Positions 30,640 through 42,630 of a DNA stretch of 64,000 bases are shown one piece after another. Positions within the stretch are counted from its first letter, which is position 1, and each line of letters begins with the position of its first letter. Below the pieces are notes generated by a model, which was not told the DNA's origin, made no database searches, and saw only the letters and a program-made list of their open reading frames with translations. The stretch lies in the NCBI GenBank assembly GCA_021234155.1, contig JAJEKV010000269.1, positions 1 to 64,000 on the forward strand. Direction: 5' to 3'. The stretch comes from Isoetes taiwanensis (Eukaryota > Streptophyta > Lycopodiopsida > Isoetales > Isoetaceae). Position numbers and translations under genes: made by a program.

Positions 30640-33600
30640 CCTTAATAGATCTGAGCAAGCGCGGAAAGAGAGCGGTATAAAGTAATTTCCACGGTGGGAA
30701 AGGCCAAGGCCAAGTCATTTATAGTCCTAATAGATTCGGGGAAGTAGCCATAACTTTGCATCTCGAGAATGGTTCAAATGTTGAAGTTGAAACCATTAAA
30801 GTCAAAGCCAAGGCCGTTGTCTTAGCAAAGTGGGCGATAAAAGGCGGACGGCGGGTAAAAGAATCAACTTTGACATCGACTTGCGGGGATTAAAGATCGG
30901 ATAGGCGGAGGTAATGAGCATCGGCAAATATGACTTGATAATAGGTATGGAGTACCTTGGACCAGCGAGGGGCCATTATTGATTGTGGAAGCGGAAGGTG
31001 ACCTTCCCAACACCCGGCGGCAAGATCATTGAGATAACAGGTAAAAAGTTGTCCCCATCATGCGGTGTATGTCTTCTAAGCATTTTGTTCAAGTGCATCA
31101 AGAGTGGCGGTAGCATACATCTTCAAGCTTGAGATTAGTGAGCGGGTGGAAGGAAGCAAAAAGACAAGATGCTCGGCAAGTTGCGAGGCAAATAGCTAAG
31201 TTGATCCGCGGAGTTCCACGATCTCTTTCGAGATGAGATCAAGCGGCTCCCTCCTTATAGAGTCGAGTCGCGAGATAGCTTTTCGAGCAGGGCTAAAACC
31301 GACAAGCAAGGCTCCATATAGAATGACAACGCGGGAGTTGCCGAGACTAAAAGCGATTCGCGGGAGCTGCTTTCGACCTAGGTTTCATTAGACCTAGTGT
31401 CTACCGCCGTTTGGGCGCCCATTCTTTTTGTCAAGAAGAAGGATGGATCTTTGAGAATGTGCATAGACTATAGGCGGTTGAATAAGCACACCATTAAGAA
31501 CAAGTATCGCTTCCAAAGATCAGGCGACTTGATGGATCAGCTTCAAGGAGCAAAGATCTTCTCAAAATCGACTTAAAGGTCGAGGTTATCATCGAGATAC
31601 GGATAAAGGAGGAGGATATCCACAAGACCGCCTTCGGGGCCGGTATGGGCATTATGAGTTCCACGGTGATGCCTTTCGGCTTATCAAATGCCCCATAGCG
31701 TTCATGAGGCTCATGAGCGATATCTTCGAGGAGTTCTGGACACCTTTGTGATTGTTTTCTTTGATGACATTTTGGTGTATAGCAGATCCCTTGAAAACGC
31801 GTGCAAACTTGAGAAGGGTGCTAGAAGTTGAGGAGGCACGGTTATGCGCCAAGTTGTCGAAGTGCCGCCATAGCGAGAGAAGGTGGAATACCTTGGTCAT
31901 GTGATCTCGGCGAGAAGGCATCTCGGCCGGACCCGCCAAAGATTGAAGCGGTGATTCCGGTGGCGGCGAAGAAATATTGCCGCGAGGTCCGAAGTTTTCT
32001 CGGTCTAGCGAGGGTACTCTGAGGAAGTTAAGTGAAGAACTTTGCTAAGATAACAGCCCGTTAACAGACTGGCGAGGCGAGAAAGGTGAAAAGATTGGGT
32101 AGAGCATTGGCACAAAGCCCAAAAGGGATTTGAATTGTTGAAGGAAGCTTTAACAACAGCCCCGATCTTAACCTGGGACCGGAGAAAGATAAGCTTGTAG
32201 CAGCGGATGCGAGTAAAGATAGCTACAGGTGCGGTGCTTATGCAAGAAAGAAGCGTGTGGTAGCGTATGATTCGGGAAGATGAGCAGCGCCGAGGCAGCG
32301 CTACCAGTATACGATCAGGAATTGCTTGCGGTTTCGGGGGCGTTAAGAATATGGAGGCACTACCTCTTGGGAAGGAAGTTCCAATTGGATCCGACCATCG
32401 AGCCTCCAATATGTATTCCATAACCACACCTCAATACGAGGCGGCGGAGATGGATGGAGTTCCTCGAGGAATATGACTTTGATATAGTCTACAAGCCGGG
32501 GAAACTCAATGTGGTAGCGGATGCGCTTTCAAGGCATCCACGACAACTAGAGTGCATTACAGCGCCAATTCGGGCGCTCTCGGCGACTTTGGTAAGAGGA
32601 TTGAAGAGTCCTTGCCAGCGGATGTGGATTCCGAGGGAAGTATGGGCAAGCCTCTCTAAGGAGGCTAGAAACGGATAAAAAGGGAGGCCTTCAAGCATTA
32701 TAAGAAGGAAGGCAAACTGTTATACCATAAGAACAAGTTGTCGCGTGCCGAATCATCAGGTGTAAGGAAGTTGATCCTCCATGACACGCTGCAACACCCA
32801 ATAGGCTGGCCATGCGGGATTCATGAAAACATATTTCAAAGTCTTGGCAACTATTATTAGCCGAGGAATGAAGAAGCAAATAGCTTCGCTACATCAAGGA
32901 ATGTCGGCTATACCCGTGACGAATGAGCGAGCTTAAATTCGGGGGCATTAGAGCCATTAGCGGTGCCAAATGCTAAGTGGGAGGTATCGGCATGGATTTC
33001 ATCGCGGGACTCCCAAAACGGCGAGAGGCAAGGATGCCTTGATGGTAGTGGTCGACAAGTTGTCAAAGATGGCACATTTTGTGCCTTGCGGGACCCAGAA
33101 TCTGACTATGGATACGACAAAGCTCTTCACCAAAGAGATCTTGGGCTTCATGGCATGCCAAGGGAGATTATCTCCGGCGAGAGATCGAAGTTCATGAGTG
33201 CCTTTTGGCAAGACCTCTTTCTGCGACAATTCAGACCAAGCTATCCATGAGCGGCAGTATCATCCTCGAACGGATGGCGGGCGGAGGCGGACCAGCGGGA
33301 TCTTAGAAGACATGCTACGAAACTATATGCGGAATAAGCAAAGTATGTGGGAAGAATTCATTCACTTGGTGGGTTTGCATACAATAGCACCAAGCGGGGA
33401 ATCGTCCCAAATGTCGCCATTTATGATCAATTATGGCTATCGATGCCTAACTCGGACACTTGGCACAACCCGTGTCAAAAGTAGAAGTTTCGCGGCGGAT
33501 GTTGGCCGATATGCGGCGGCTTCGTGGAAGAGGTTCGAGGGTATCGCTAGCAGCAAAGTCGACAAAAAGAGCATCGCCCGATAAGCATCGAGCGGTAGAG

Positions 33601-34110
33601 AGTTCAAAGTTGGAGATGATGTATGGCTCAAGATAAAAGGTAAAGCGGTGGCTTCGGGATTAGCAATTGCAAAAGCTTGCTCAAAGGTGGGCTGGACCCC
33701 GGAATAATCAAGAGAGTAGGTAATCAATCCTACAAGTTGGAATTGCCGGCACACCTAAAGATTCATAAAGGTCTTCCGCGTGAGTTTGTTGAAGAAGCAT
33801 ACTCCAAATCAGGGCGAAGTTTTGGACACTCAAGCGTTGTTGGAAATGGCCGGAGGAGCATTTGGAAATAGTTCGAAATGATTCTTGATAAAGCTTTCAA
33901 AGAAGACAAGGAGGTCGGAGTTCCTCAATACTTGGTCAAAGTGGAAACACTTGCCGATGGGAAAAGCATGCGTGGGTACTTAAGAAGGATTTGGTAAAAG
34001 CGGTACCCACAATTTATGGAGCAATGGGGCGGCAAGGTCATCTCGAAGAAATCGGCTCCGAGCATGTCGATTTCGCGTGGGTTAATTCTTGTATAGATTA
34101 ATCTCGCATG
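30640..34110 (+). pseudogene. pol polyprotein: protease, RT, RNase H, integrase, chromodomain; frames broken
   Basis: Protease: LIDSG at 30727-30741 and YDLIIGMEYL at 30929-30958. Reverse transcriptase: [10 protein letters not shown] near 31420, [17 protein letters not shown] at 31458-31508, and the active site FFDDILVYS at 31757-31783. RNase H end: [14 protein letters not shown] at ~32497-32540. Integrase: MDFIAGLP at ~32992, then DALMVVVDKLSKMAHFVPC to ~33090. Integrase C-terminal part: IIKRVGNQSYKLELPAHLKIH from ~33704. Chromodomain: PQYLVK at 33923-33940, then after a one-base slip WKHLP, and HAWVLKKDLVK near 33965-33998. Order and wording are those of a plant chromovirus. Chromodomains steer integration by binding modified chromatin. 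Small indels occur in every domain. Confidence 0.88.
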
Positions 34111-34113
34111 CAA

Positions 34114-34970
34114 CCTATGCTTGGTATGGGTGCATCTTGCGCTGTTGATTTAAAATGATGAGACCACTACGGTGATCTCTAGAGGCGTGGTGTAATGTCA
34201 ATGTAGGCATGGACGCGTTTCCGCTTTGTAGGCGAGTGGAAGGTAGATTAGAAAGTCTACTTACGTCCCCGCGGAAGGAGGCGACCTCGAAGAAAAGAGG
34301 TCATTAAGGAATGCATTGATAGGAAAGCACCTTTAGCCCCATATATGCTTTGATAGGAGGAATCCATCCTTCAAGCCCCCAGCGAAGAAGAGAAGGATAT
34401 CCTCCATTTGGGCAACTAGAGGTGTAGGCATGGCGGCATATAGGCATATAAGGCTGTCTCCCGACCATTATGGAAGATTCATCCTCTTCCCTGGAGGAGA
34501 TTAGCCAATGCATTCATGTAGATAGGTGGGAATTGGTCACCATATAACCAAAATTTATTAAACAATTAAAAGCGGTACTAGCATGTAGTGTCGACTGCAA
34601 AGGAGCCCCGGTAAAGCTCGGGAGGAGGGCAAGGAGGTCGAAACTCTGAAAAGACTTACAACACAAGTTTTGTTGGAATGTGTTGCAAGGAATGAAAAAT
34701 ACCTCGGGACGATAATTATAGATATGAAATGCTGAAATTTTGTCTAACTTAACATAGTGAATAACTTGTTAATGGTGTTATGAATTGATAAGTATTCCAT
34801 AATATAATAGCGTAATAATGTTCTAAAAGTAATTACCTTAGAGTAATGTGATAAATGTATAAAGATTATATTGTAGGTATCCGTTGATTGCGGGTTGCGG
34901 GTTAGGAAGATCCCAAGGTGGGGAGACCCGCGATCTTTGCCGGGGCGACATCATTTCAAGGTGGGGAGAA
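34114..34970. other. Region between pol and the right LTR, with the polypurine tract at its end
   Basis: About 850 bp without a recognisable gene, AT-rich around 34690-34880. It ends with the polypurine tract GGTGGGGAGAA (34960-34970) just before the LTR, the priming site for plus-strand cDNA in this class of element. Confidence 0.75.
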
Positions 34971-36514
34971 TGTGGCGTTCGGCCGCGATTATCACGGCTC
35001 GGGGCGTACATTATCTTGCCCGTCGGCGTACCGCCACCCGATTGGCGTTAATGCGTAGCGGATAGCGGGTAAGTAGCCCTAGGGGGCAACTTGCTAGGAG
35101 TGTTCATATATTATTAATGTGCACATGTGCACATTAATGAGAACACCTTTCCATGTTGGCATATTTTGCCACCTAGCCACTAAAGGCAAGTGGGGCCTTT
35201 CAATTATCCCACATGCCAAATTGGGTGGTGGAAACCCTAGCCTAAACCCCATGTCTATTTGGGGTGGGAAAACCCTAGCTTGCTAGTTTTTAGATCCTTA
35301 GGGTTTTAGAGCTCGGTTTTGGCTGCCCGAGGGCCAAAACCGCGCCTCCCGAGCGGCCCTTGGCGAATTAGCCATCGGTTTCCACGAATTGATCGGCTCG
35401 GCCGGGGATGGTTGAACTTCGGTCGGGAGGAGCCACTCAAGGATCAGGTATTTGGTCAATTTAATAGCTTAAACCGTCTTCTAGTCATAGAATCGGTAGG
35501 TTTAGACTATTAAATTGCCCATAGCTCAACTATCTAGATCTTAGATCTGGGACACTAACTAAAGAACCTAACTCTATGATTGGATCTAGTTCTTTTAGTT
35601 CTTACGTGATATATTTGGATGATGTATTTCTGTGAACTCCTTGTATTGGGAAGGGGTAGAGGCCCTAAAGCTTGTAGTTGATGCTCCTAGAGTAGCCTCT
35701 CTAACTGCTTGTAGATTAGGCACGTGTACAAAGAGCCCACAGGGTTGTGGGTGAAGGGGCGGTGGCTAAGGAGGTTCATGTCGACTCTTGAGCGATCCCC
35801 ACTGGTGTGTAAAAGCCTACCGGGGATCATTGTGACTAGGTCTAATGGCTTACCACGAGTGCGGGTAAGGCATGGGCTCGACACCCGTGAAGTGGTGTAC
35901 ACTTTCGGTGGGTTCGGTCGAATCAGGCGGTGGCCCTCTAGTCACCTTGAGTTAGCATGTAGATCTGGGAGGAGTGATCCCTACCGCCCCATCGAGGCTG
36001 GGAGGATGAGACCGGGAATAGCCCCGCCGGCTATGCATCCGCGGGCTGGTCGGGTCCCAACACTTTTCAGACCTACTGCGCAAAGTGTGCGGGAGGGGGC
36101 GGATGGAGTGGACAACCCTATGCCATGTTCTTATGCCAGTAAATCCATTGCCATGAATTACATGCGCAGCGAACTCGGAGACCAAAGCCGTCGATCATCC
36201 TTTGAGTCGAGCCTTGGGTAGGATCCCCTATGTGATGTGCTGATCTTTGTCTATCACCGGATATGGGGACCATCCTTGAGATGGTCCATGGGGGATGTTG
36301 ATGTATGTGTGCTCTTGACATGTATGTTTGCAGCTTCGCGGCTTAGGTAGGCCACGAGGGAGGCGGGGTAGAATGACACCTTCACTCTCCCCGAGACTCG
36401 TGCGAGAGTGCGGTGATATGTGGAGGCCCATGTATCGGCATGGGCTGGTGTGGGGGAAGAACTCTGTTTGTATCGGTGAGTGCTGCAGGTATCACGGTGA
36501 GGGGCGATCCGCGA
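34971..36514 (+). repeat. Right (3') LTR
   Basis: Starts TGTGGCGTTCGG directly after the polypurine tract and ends about GATCCGCGA. Same order of words as the left LTR, including the 26-bp palindrome at 35113-35138. Confidence 0.9.
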
Positions 36515-36689
36515 TTGGGGCTTCGCCGGCGACTCCTTGCAAATCAAGGCATTAATGTCCCATGTGTCAAAAGCGTCGATCAAAATTTGCCTAAAAAAGC
36601 GCCATCGCCCACACGGCATCGTCCACGACAAATGTCATGAATGTCCCATGTGTCAAAGCGTCGATCAAAATTTGCCTAAAAGCATCGCC
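36515..36689. repeat. 86-bp direct duplication right of the retrotransposon
   Basis: AATGTCCCATGTGTCAAA followed by GCGTCGATCAAAATTTGCC occurs at 36554 and again at 36640. It leads directly into the polypyrimidine tract. Confidence 0.75.
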
Positions 36690-37795
36690 GCCCACCATCG
36701 CCTCCTCCTTTTCCCTTTCCACTTTCTCCTTTTTTGTCGCTCTTTTTCCCTTTCCTCCTCTTTCTTCTTCCCTCTCCTTCCTCTTCCTCTTTTCAATTCC
36801 TTGCTCCTCACCCTTCTCCTTTTCCCCGTTTTCCCTTTCTCTTTTCATGATGGACTTTTTTTCCGTTTTCTTCCATTCATTCGATCCTTTTCCTCTTTCT
36901 TTTACACCATGGTTTTTTATCTTTCCTTCATCATTTTTCCCTTCCTTTCCTTTCCCATGCCCTTCCCACTTTTTTTCTCCTTTTTTTTTCTATGCCCATT
37001 TTCATATTTTTTCCCACCCTTTCCCTCTTCCCTTTTCTTTTTTTTTCCATGTCTTTTTTTCTCTTCCTTTTTTTTCCTTTCTTCACCCCTTTTCCTTTTT
37101 TTTTTTTCTCTCTGCTCTTTCCCCTTCCCCTTTTCTCATTTCCCCTTCCCTTTGTCTAATGCCCTTTTTCCAGGTTCCATTTCCTCCTTTGCCCCTCCCT
37201 TTTTCTTTCTGCTTTCACATTCCCTTTTACCATGTCCCTTTTCCCTTCCCTTCTCCTGTTCCCCCTTTTCCCTGCCCTTTTCCTCATTTTCCCAACCTTT
37301 CACTCTTTTCCTTTTCTCGGTGCCCCTTTTCCCTTCTATTTCCCTCTCTCTTTTCCTTTCCTATGCCATTTTTCCCTCCCCTTTTCTTCTTTCCTCTCCC
37401 TTTTCTCCTCCTTTTTTTCCCATGCTCTTTTTCCTTTCCTTTTCCATGCTCTTTTCCCTTCCTTTTCCCTTTCTTGACCCTTTTCCCCCTCTCTCCCTTT
37501 CTCCTATGCCATTTCCTTCCCTTCCCCTTTCCCCTTCCCCTTTTCCTCGTGCCCTTTTCTCAGGCTCCCTTCCCCCTCCCTTTTAATTTTTTCTTTCCCT
37601 TTTCATTTTTTCATTCCTTTTTCTCTTCTCTTATCCCCACCCTTTTCCCTTTGCTTTTCTCCCTTTTTCCGTGCCTTTTTGCCCTTCACATTCTCTTTTG
37701 TCTCTTCCCTTTTCCTTTCCCCCCTTTTCCCTTTCCCTTAAGAGATCAAAGTACGACCAATCATGGTGGTGGTAAGTCGTGCAATAAGTCTCGGC
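36690..37795 (-). mobile_element. Remnant of the polypyrimidine Helitron, minus strand
   Basis: A ~1.05-kb C/T tract followed on the right by TTAAGAGATCAAAGTACGAC and CAATCATGGTGGTGGTAAG, the same phrase found at 47545-47585 and 49529-49562 at the 5' side of the minus-strand Helitrons. Here the sequence breaks off after CGTGCAATAAGTCT and the array resumes at about 37796, so the 5' tip is lost. No 3' CTAG end is visible on the left. The long frames in the tract (up to 391 codons, Phe/Pro/Ser/Leu-rich) are composition artefacts. Confidence 0.7.
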
Positions 37796-39803
37796 CTTCG
37801 GATCGCTTTTAAACTTTTACATTTCTTATGATAATGCCCATAAGCAATTGTATTATCTTGATTTCTTCCACGATCTCAAACAAGGTATTGGTTTTTACTT
37901 CACGCAAAAACATATCAATCAATCACTTTTCATATTGTGGAAACATAGGAAAGCTTTTCCAGTTTGTACTAGACACAAATAGGGAAACAGGAATGCCAAT
38001 ATAACTTGGTTGGATTCCATAATTGATCTTTTAAAACTGAGTAATTTCAGAAAGAATTATTTGCATATTCTTAATTACTGAATCAACTAAATTTAAATTG
38101 GTTTTAGCCAGTTAATTTGGAGACCTTCGATTGTGTGAGGCGGCGTGATAGCCAACTACACCACAAAACCATTGCATAAGTAAAAGCAGCTAATACTCTT
38201 GACATATATCATGAGAGCAGCTTCGAATTTGGCGCATAATGGTGCTTGGAATTCTTTGGGTTTTGTCTTGAACACATTGGCCTATTCTCAATTGAGGGTA
38301 GAAGAATGTCTTTATTCAAGTGGTGTACTTGGTTATCACCTCTGTCTAACACACTGAAGGTCTCCGGTTCAAGTCCGGGCAAAGCCATGTAACAATTGTG
38401 TATAATGTGTCAATTTAATCGCTTCTAAACTTTTACATTTCTTATATAATGCCCATAAGCAATTGTATTATCTTGATTTCTTCCACGATCTCAAACAAGG
38501 TATTGGTTTTTACTTGGCGCAAAAACATATCAATCAATCACTTTTCATATTGTGGAAACATAGAAAAGCTTTTCCAGTTTGTACTAGACACAACAGGGAA
38601 CTGGAATGCCAATATAACTTGGTTGGATTCCATAATTGATCTTTTAAAACTGAGTAATTTCAGAAAGAATTATTTGCATATTCTTAATTATTATTGAATC
38701 AACTAAATTTGAATTGGTTTTGCCCATTTGGGCGAAGACCTTGATTATGTATGACAGCGTGATAGCCAACTACACCACAAAACCATTGCAAAAGTAAAAA
38801 CAGCTAATACTCTTGATATATATCATGAGAGCAACTCGAATTTGCATAATGGTACTGAAATTGCTGGGTTTTGTCTTCAACACATTGGCCTATTCTCCAA
38901 TTGAGATAGGCGAATTTTTTACTCAATATGGTTTTGTGGTGTAGTTGGTTATCACGTCAGTCTACACACTGAAGGTCCTCGGTTCAAGTCCGGGCAAAGC
39001 CATGTATAATGTGTCAATTTAATCGCTTATAAACTTTTACATTTCTTATCTTATGATAATGCTTTCTTTAATCGCAATTGTATTATCTTGATTTCTTCCA
39101 CGATCTCAAACAAGGTAGGTTTTTACTTGGCGCAAAAACATATCAATCAATCACTTGTCATATTGTGGAAACATAGGAAAGCTTTTCCAGTTTGTACTAG
39201 ACACAATAGGGAAACTGGAATGCCAATATAACTTGGTTGGATTCCATAATTGATCTTTTAAAAGCCGAGTAATTTGAAAGAATTATTTGCATATTCTTAA
39301 TTCTTGAATCAACTAAATTTAAATTGGTTTTAGCCAGATTTGGCGGAGACCTTGATTGTGTGAGGCCCGACATGATAGCCAACTACACCACAAAACCATT
39401 GCATAAGTAAAAAAGCGGCTAATCGGCTTTGACATATATCATGAGAGCATTTCGAATTTAGTATAATGGTGCTTTGGAATTCTTTGGGTTTTGTCTTGAA
39501 CACATTGGCCTATTCTCCAATTGAGATAGAACAATGTCTTTATTCAATATGGTTTTGTGGTGTAGTTGGTTATCACATCTGTCTAACACATTGAAGCTCT
39601 CCGGTTCAAGTCCGGGCAAAGCCATGTAATAATTGTGTATAATGTGTCAATTTAATCGCTTTTAAACTTTTACATTTCTTATGATAATACCCATAAGCAA
39701 TTGTACTAGACACAATAGGGAACTGGAATGCCAATATAACTTGGTTGGATTCCATAATTGATCCTTTTAAAACTGAGTAATTTCAGAAAGAATTATTTGC
39801 ATA
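37796..39803 (+). repeat. tRNA-Val tandem array, block 3
   Basis: About 3.2 units in the same orientation as block 1. CAC-like copies (-): 38099-38170, 38714-38784, 39325-39397, all with damaged anticodon or T arms. AAC-like copies (+): 38320-38387 (5' acceptor half missing), 38930-39002 (anticodon loop short by one base), 39551-39624. The last spacer has an internal deletion (GCAATTGTACTAGACAC joins two distant spacer parts at ~39704). Confidence 0.92.
39551..39624 (+). tRNA. tRNA-Val(AAC), near-canonical copy
   Basis: Exactly 74 nt with full acceptor stem, A box, and a perfect T arm CTCCGGTTCAAGTCCGGG. The anticodon loop is CTAACAC (AAC), but the anticodon stem has one T-T mismatch and one G-U pair. 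Preceded by CAATAT. Confidence 0.7.
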
Positions 39804-42630
39804 TCTTATATTATAATGTTATTGTGTAAGTGTTGGACCCAGCCCTAAATCCAAAGGCTGAGATTTAGGGTTGAGATTTAATGGTTGAGATTTGAACACG
39901 TAAGAACCTAAAAATAAACAAAAAGATCGTGAGATTTTTTTTTTTGCTATGGCGGCTAGCCTACTTTGCTTCAGAGTTTGCGTTACGATGTCAGGGCTCA
40001 AATCCACGAATCGAGAGTCTGTTATGGAGAAGCAGCTATGGCGGCTAGCATGTAGCGTACTTTGCTTCAAAGTTTGCATTCTTCAGAGTTTGCTTCATAG
40101 TTTGCATGTGATTTTTCTTCAAGCAAGGCACAAATCGAACCAGGGGAGTTTCCGCATCATTCCGACACAAATCCGGTTGAGATTTGATGCAGCAGAATTT
40201 AGAGTTTAGGGTTATGGGTAGGCCAGTTTTTTCTCTTCTGAAGGCGAGGGGGTTTTACGCTTTCTAAGCGTCAGCCATTCTTTTCTTTCCATTGTTGTGA
40301 TTCTTGGGGCATTTGCTTTTTAGAGAAGGAGCTATAAACCTGGATGATCCTGTCATTGACGAAGCATGGCCTCTGGATTGTGTCGACTCCATTGTAAGGT
40401 CTGTAAGCTCTGAAGTCTGCAAGTTTTGATCCGGATTTTGATTTTGAAAGCTCAGGTAGGTAAATGCGATATTGTGTCTGTGCAGTTAAATCAAGTCTAT
40501 AAGTTTAACCAAGTAGAAGGTGAAGACAATATACTCTTTTGCACAGAGTGAGCAGCATTTCGCAGACCATGGTGGTGATTGGGATATTAGGAAATTGATG
40601 GGTCATCTATTCAGCGTCCTGCTCTTTTAGTGGTTTCTAAGGAAATGACTTCTTGGCTGGCCATACAAGTTTTGTAGCATAGTAGATATCAAATAAGAGC
40701 GAGCACGGCATTCACTTTTTGCGTTGTGAAGATCATTTTCATATTAGGGTTTCGATTTTGAGACAACGCAATGATGGAATTATTTACGTGTTTGCTACAT
40801 TTCTGAATTTTTTGCCTTTGGCTTTGATCTGCGAGTTCCCCTGCTCTACCTTTTTCTAGTTTGCCTTTGAATTCTGGGCAGCGAGGGAGGTGACTAGGGA
40901 GTTGCAAGCGGGTGATAGAAGGGGGAAGCGGGAGATTCCATTACTGACTTGCCTTGTATATAGTTTGTCTATCAAAAGGAGATTGAGACAGGAAACTCTG
41001 TTTGCCTGTCAAATTTGTTCTGACAATCAGCAAATTGTGGTTGTTGCTTGAAAGGGAGATTCTTGCGATTCGAAAAATCTAATTTGCATTTATAAATATT
41101 TATTCCATTTCTTAAGTCTTCAAGTGTGCGCACACTGCTTAGGCCTTTCCCACTTATAGAGTTCAATTGAAGTTTCAATTCAGGTGTGCGGTGGAGGTGC
41201 TGCAGCTATCCTTATAATAGTGCTGCAGCTATCCTTATAATAGCCCTCTTTGATGTCTGTTGTTGGGCTAGCAAGGGCACAAAAGTTCCATTACAATGCT
41301 TCATTCTCTCCTTAATGCTCCAATCTGGAATTTTTAAGCGAGAATAGCAAAATTTGGACCATTGTATATATTTGTTGTTGCATCAATATATGCTAATTTG
41401 AAGCGAAGCTACTGTTAGGTTCTCTGATATAAACACATTGCAAAGGGAAGTGTTGTGTTATGATGATATGGTTAATGTAAAAGGAAGTACTGTGTTATGA
41501 TGAGATGGTTGTGTTCACTCAAACCTAAGAACATAATTTGATCTTGAAATTCTCCTAACATTCTTCCATGCAATGTCTTTTGAGAACATAATTTAATGTG
41601 GAAATTCCATTGACATTTTTCTATGCCATGTGTCCAAAGCTTTAAAATAAAATTTCTTTTTAAATACCAAGTAAATTTTAGCCAGTTATGAGCCTAGGAA
41701 GATATGTGGATTTGAGACTTCATAAAGAAGAGTTGATCATATACTTTAGCACACATACATGTACAACAAAGTCGACCATTGTAATTACAGACATGAATGG
41801 AAGCGTCAGACAATAATTCACTGTAACTACAAACATGAAACGAAGTGTAAGATAAGGACTTGCTCGCTCCTTACCAGTTTGGCCCTTCGTAACTATGAAT
41901 GGGAATGGAAGCGCTTGCTCACTTTTTATCAGTTTGGCCCAGAGGTCTAATAAAATTCTCTCTTTTTCTTTAACCCCACCCCAAGACCATTGTTTTGCAA
42001 CATACTTATTAATTGTTCAAAACAATGCTTCATGGATTTTGTTGAATATATGTATCCCATGTATGCCTACTCTAATATATGTAGAGTCATGACACATTTT
42101 TCACATTTTATTCACACACACGATTAATAATATCTAAGTAGATTTTAAGGTAGCTCTAATTATAGGTGCAAAGAACTTATAAAGGTAGCTATAGATAAGG
42201 TGCTATACACAACGAAAAAGAATTGTCTAAGGTTGCACTATAGAATTCAATGCCTTCAAAAGGTATGGTGTTGTTCACAACACATCCATCTTGGAATTTC
42301 TTGGGATCCACGGGGGTAAATGAAAGATCAAATCCCCATTAGAATAGGATCTCACCTAAATCGCCCCATGTATGCCCCCCTCCCAGGACAACACAACACA
42401 ACACATCCACATTCATATACAAGCGACAAAGAGTGACTATATGAGATTCAGTACACAATATCAACACCTCATAGACATGGTCACTTGCAATCTACATGTT
42501 CTCAAAATGATCCAATGGCCTAGAAGTTATTCTATGCAAATCTTGCTTGATTACAATGGTCTAGAAGGCTATATGCGGGTTTCTAATAAAGTTCCAAATT
42601 ATACCCAGCAACGCTGGGCACCATTACTAG
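39804..42630 (+). mobile_element. Helitron A of a head-to-tail pair
   Basis: 2827 bp. 5' end TCTTATATTATAATGTTATT after A of the array word GCATA. 3' end: hairpin CCCAGC-AAC-GCTGGG (42604-42618), then CACCATTA and CTAG (42627-42630). The inside has no Rep or helicase and no domain I recognise; there is a 23-bp direct duplication (GCTGCAGCTATCCTTATAAT) near 41199-41245. Non-autonomous. Confidence 0.9.
42604..42630 (+). terminator. Helitron 3' end: hairpin plus CTAG
   Basis: 6-bp stem, 3-nt loop, 8 bp, CTAG. This is the classical Helitron replication terminator, not a transcription terminator. Confidence 0.88.

Larger units (their letters stand above)
23489..36514 (+). mobile_element. Ty3/gypsy chromodomain retrotransposon carrying a CENH3-like histone gene
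   Basis: 13-kb LTR element. The ~1.54-kb LTRs at both ends start TGTGGCG, the primer binding site resembles the initiator-Met type, and the polypurine tract GGTGGGGAGAA directly precedes the right LTR. Order inside: PBS, stem-loop, TATA, CENH3-like gene, two more stem-loops, TATA, unknown gene, gag, protease, RT, RNase H, integrase, chromodomain. Gag-pol lies in the second half, leaving more than 4 kb of extra sequence before gag. All recognisable coding segments are on +. Every coding region shows apparent frameshifts, so this copy is either decayed or poorly called. No convincing 5-bp target duplication was found (GTGGG left, TTGGG right). Confidence 0.9.

Noticed and set aside
23484-36520. 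Target-site duplication of the retrotransposon (GTGGG left, TTGGG right)
   Set aside because: Only 4 of 5 match and the right LTR edge is uncertain by a few bases, so I do not claim it.
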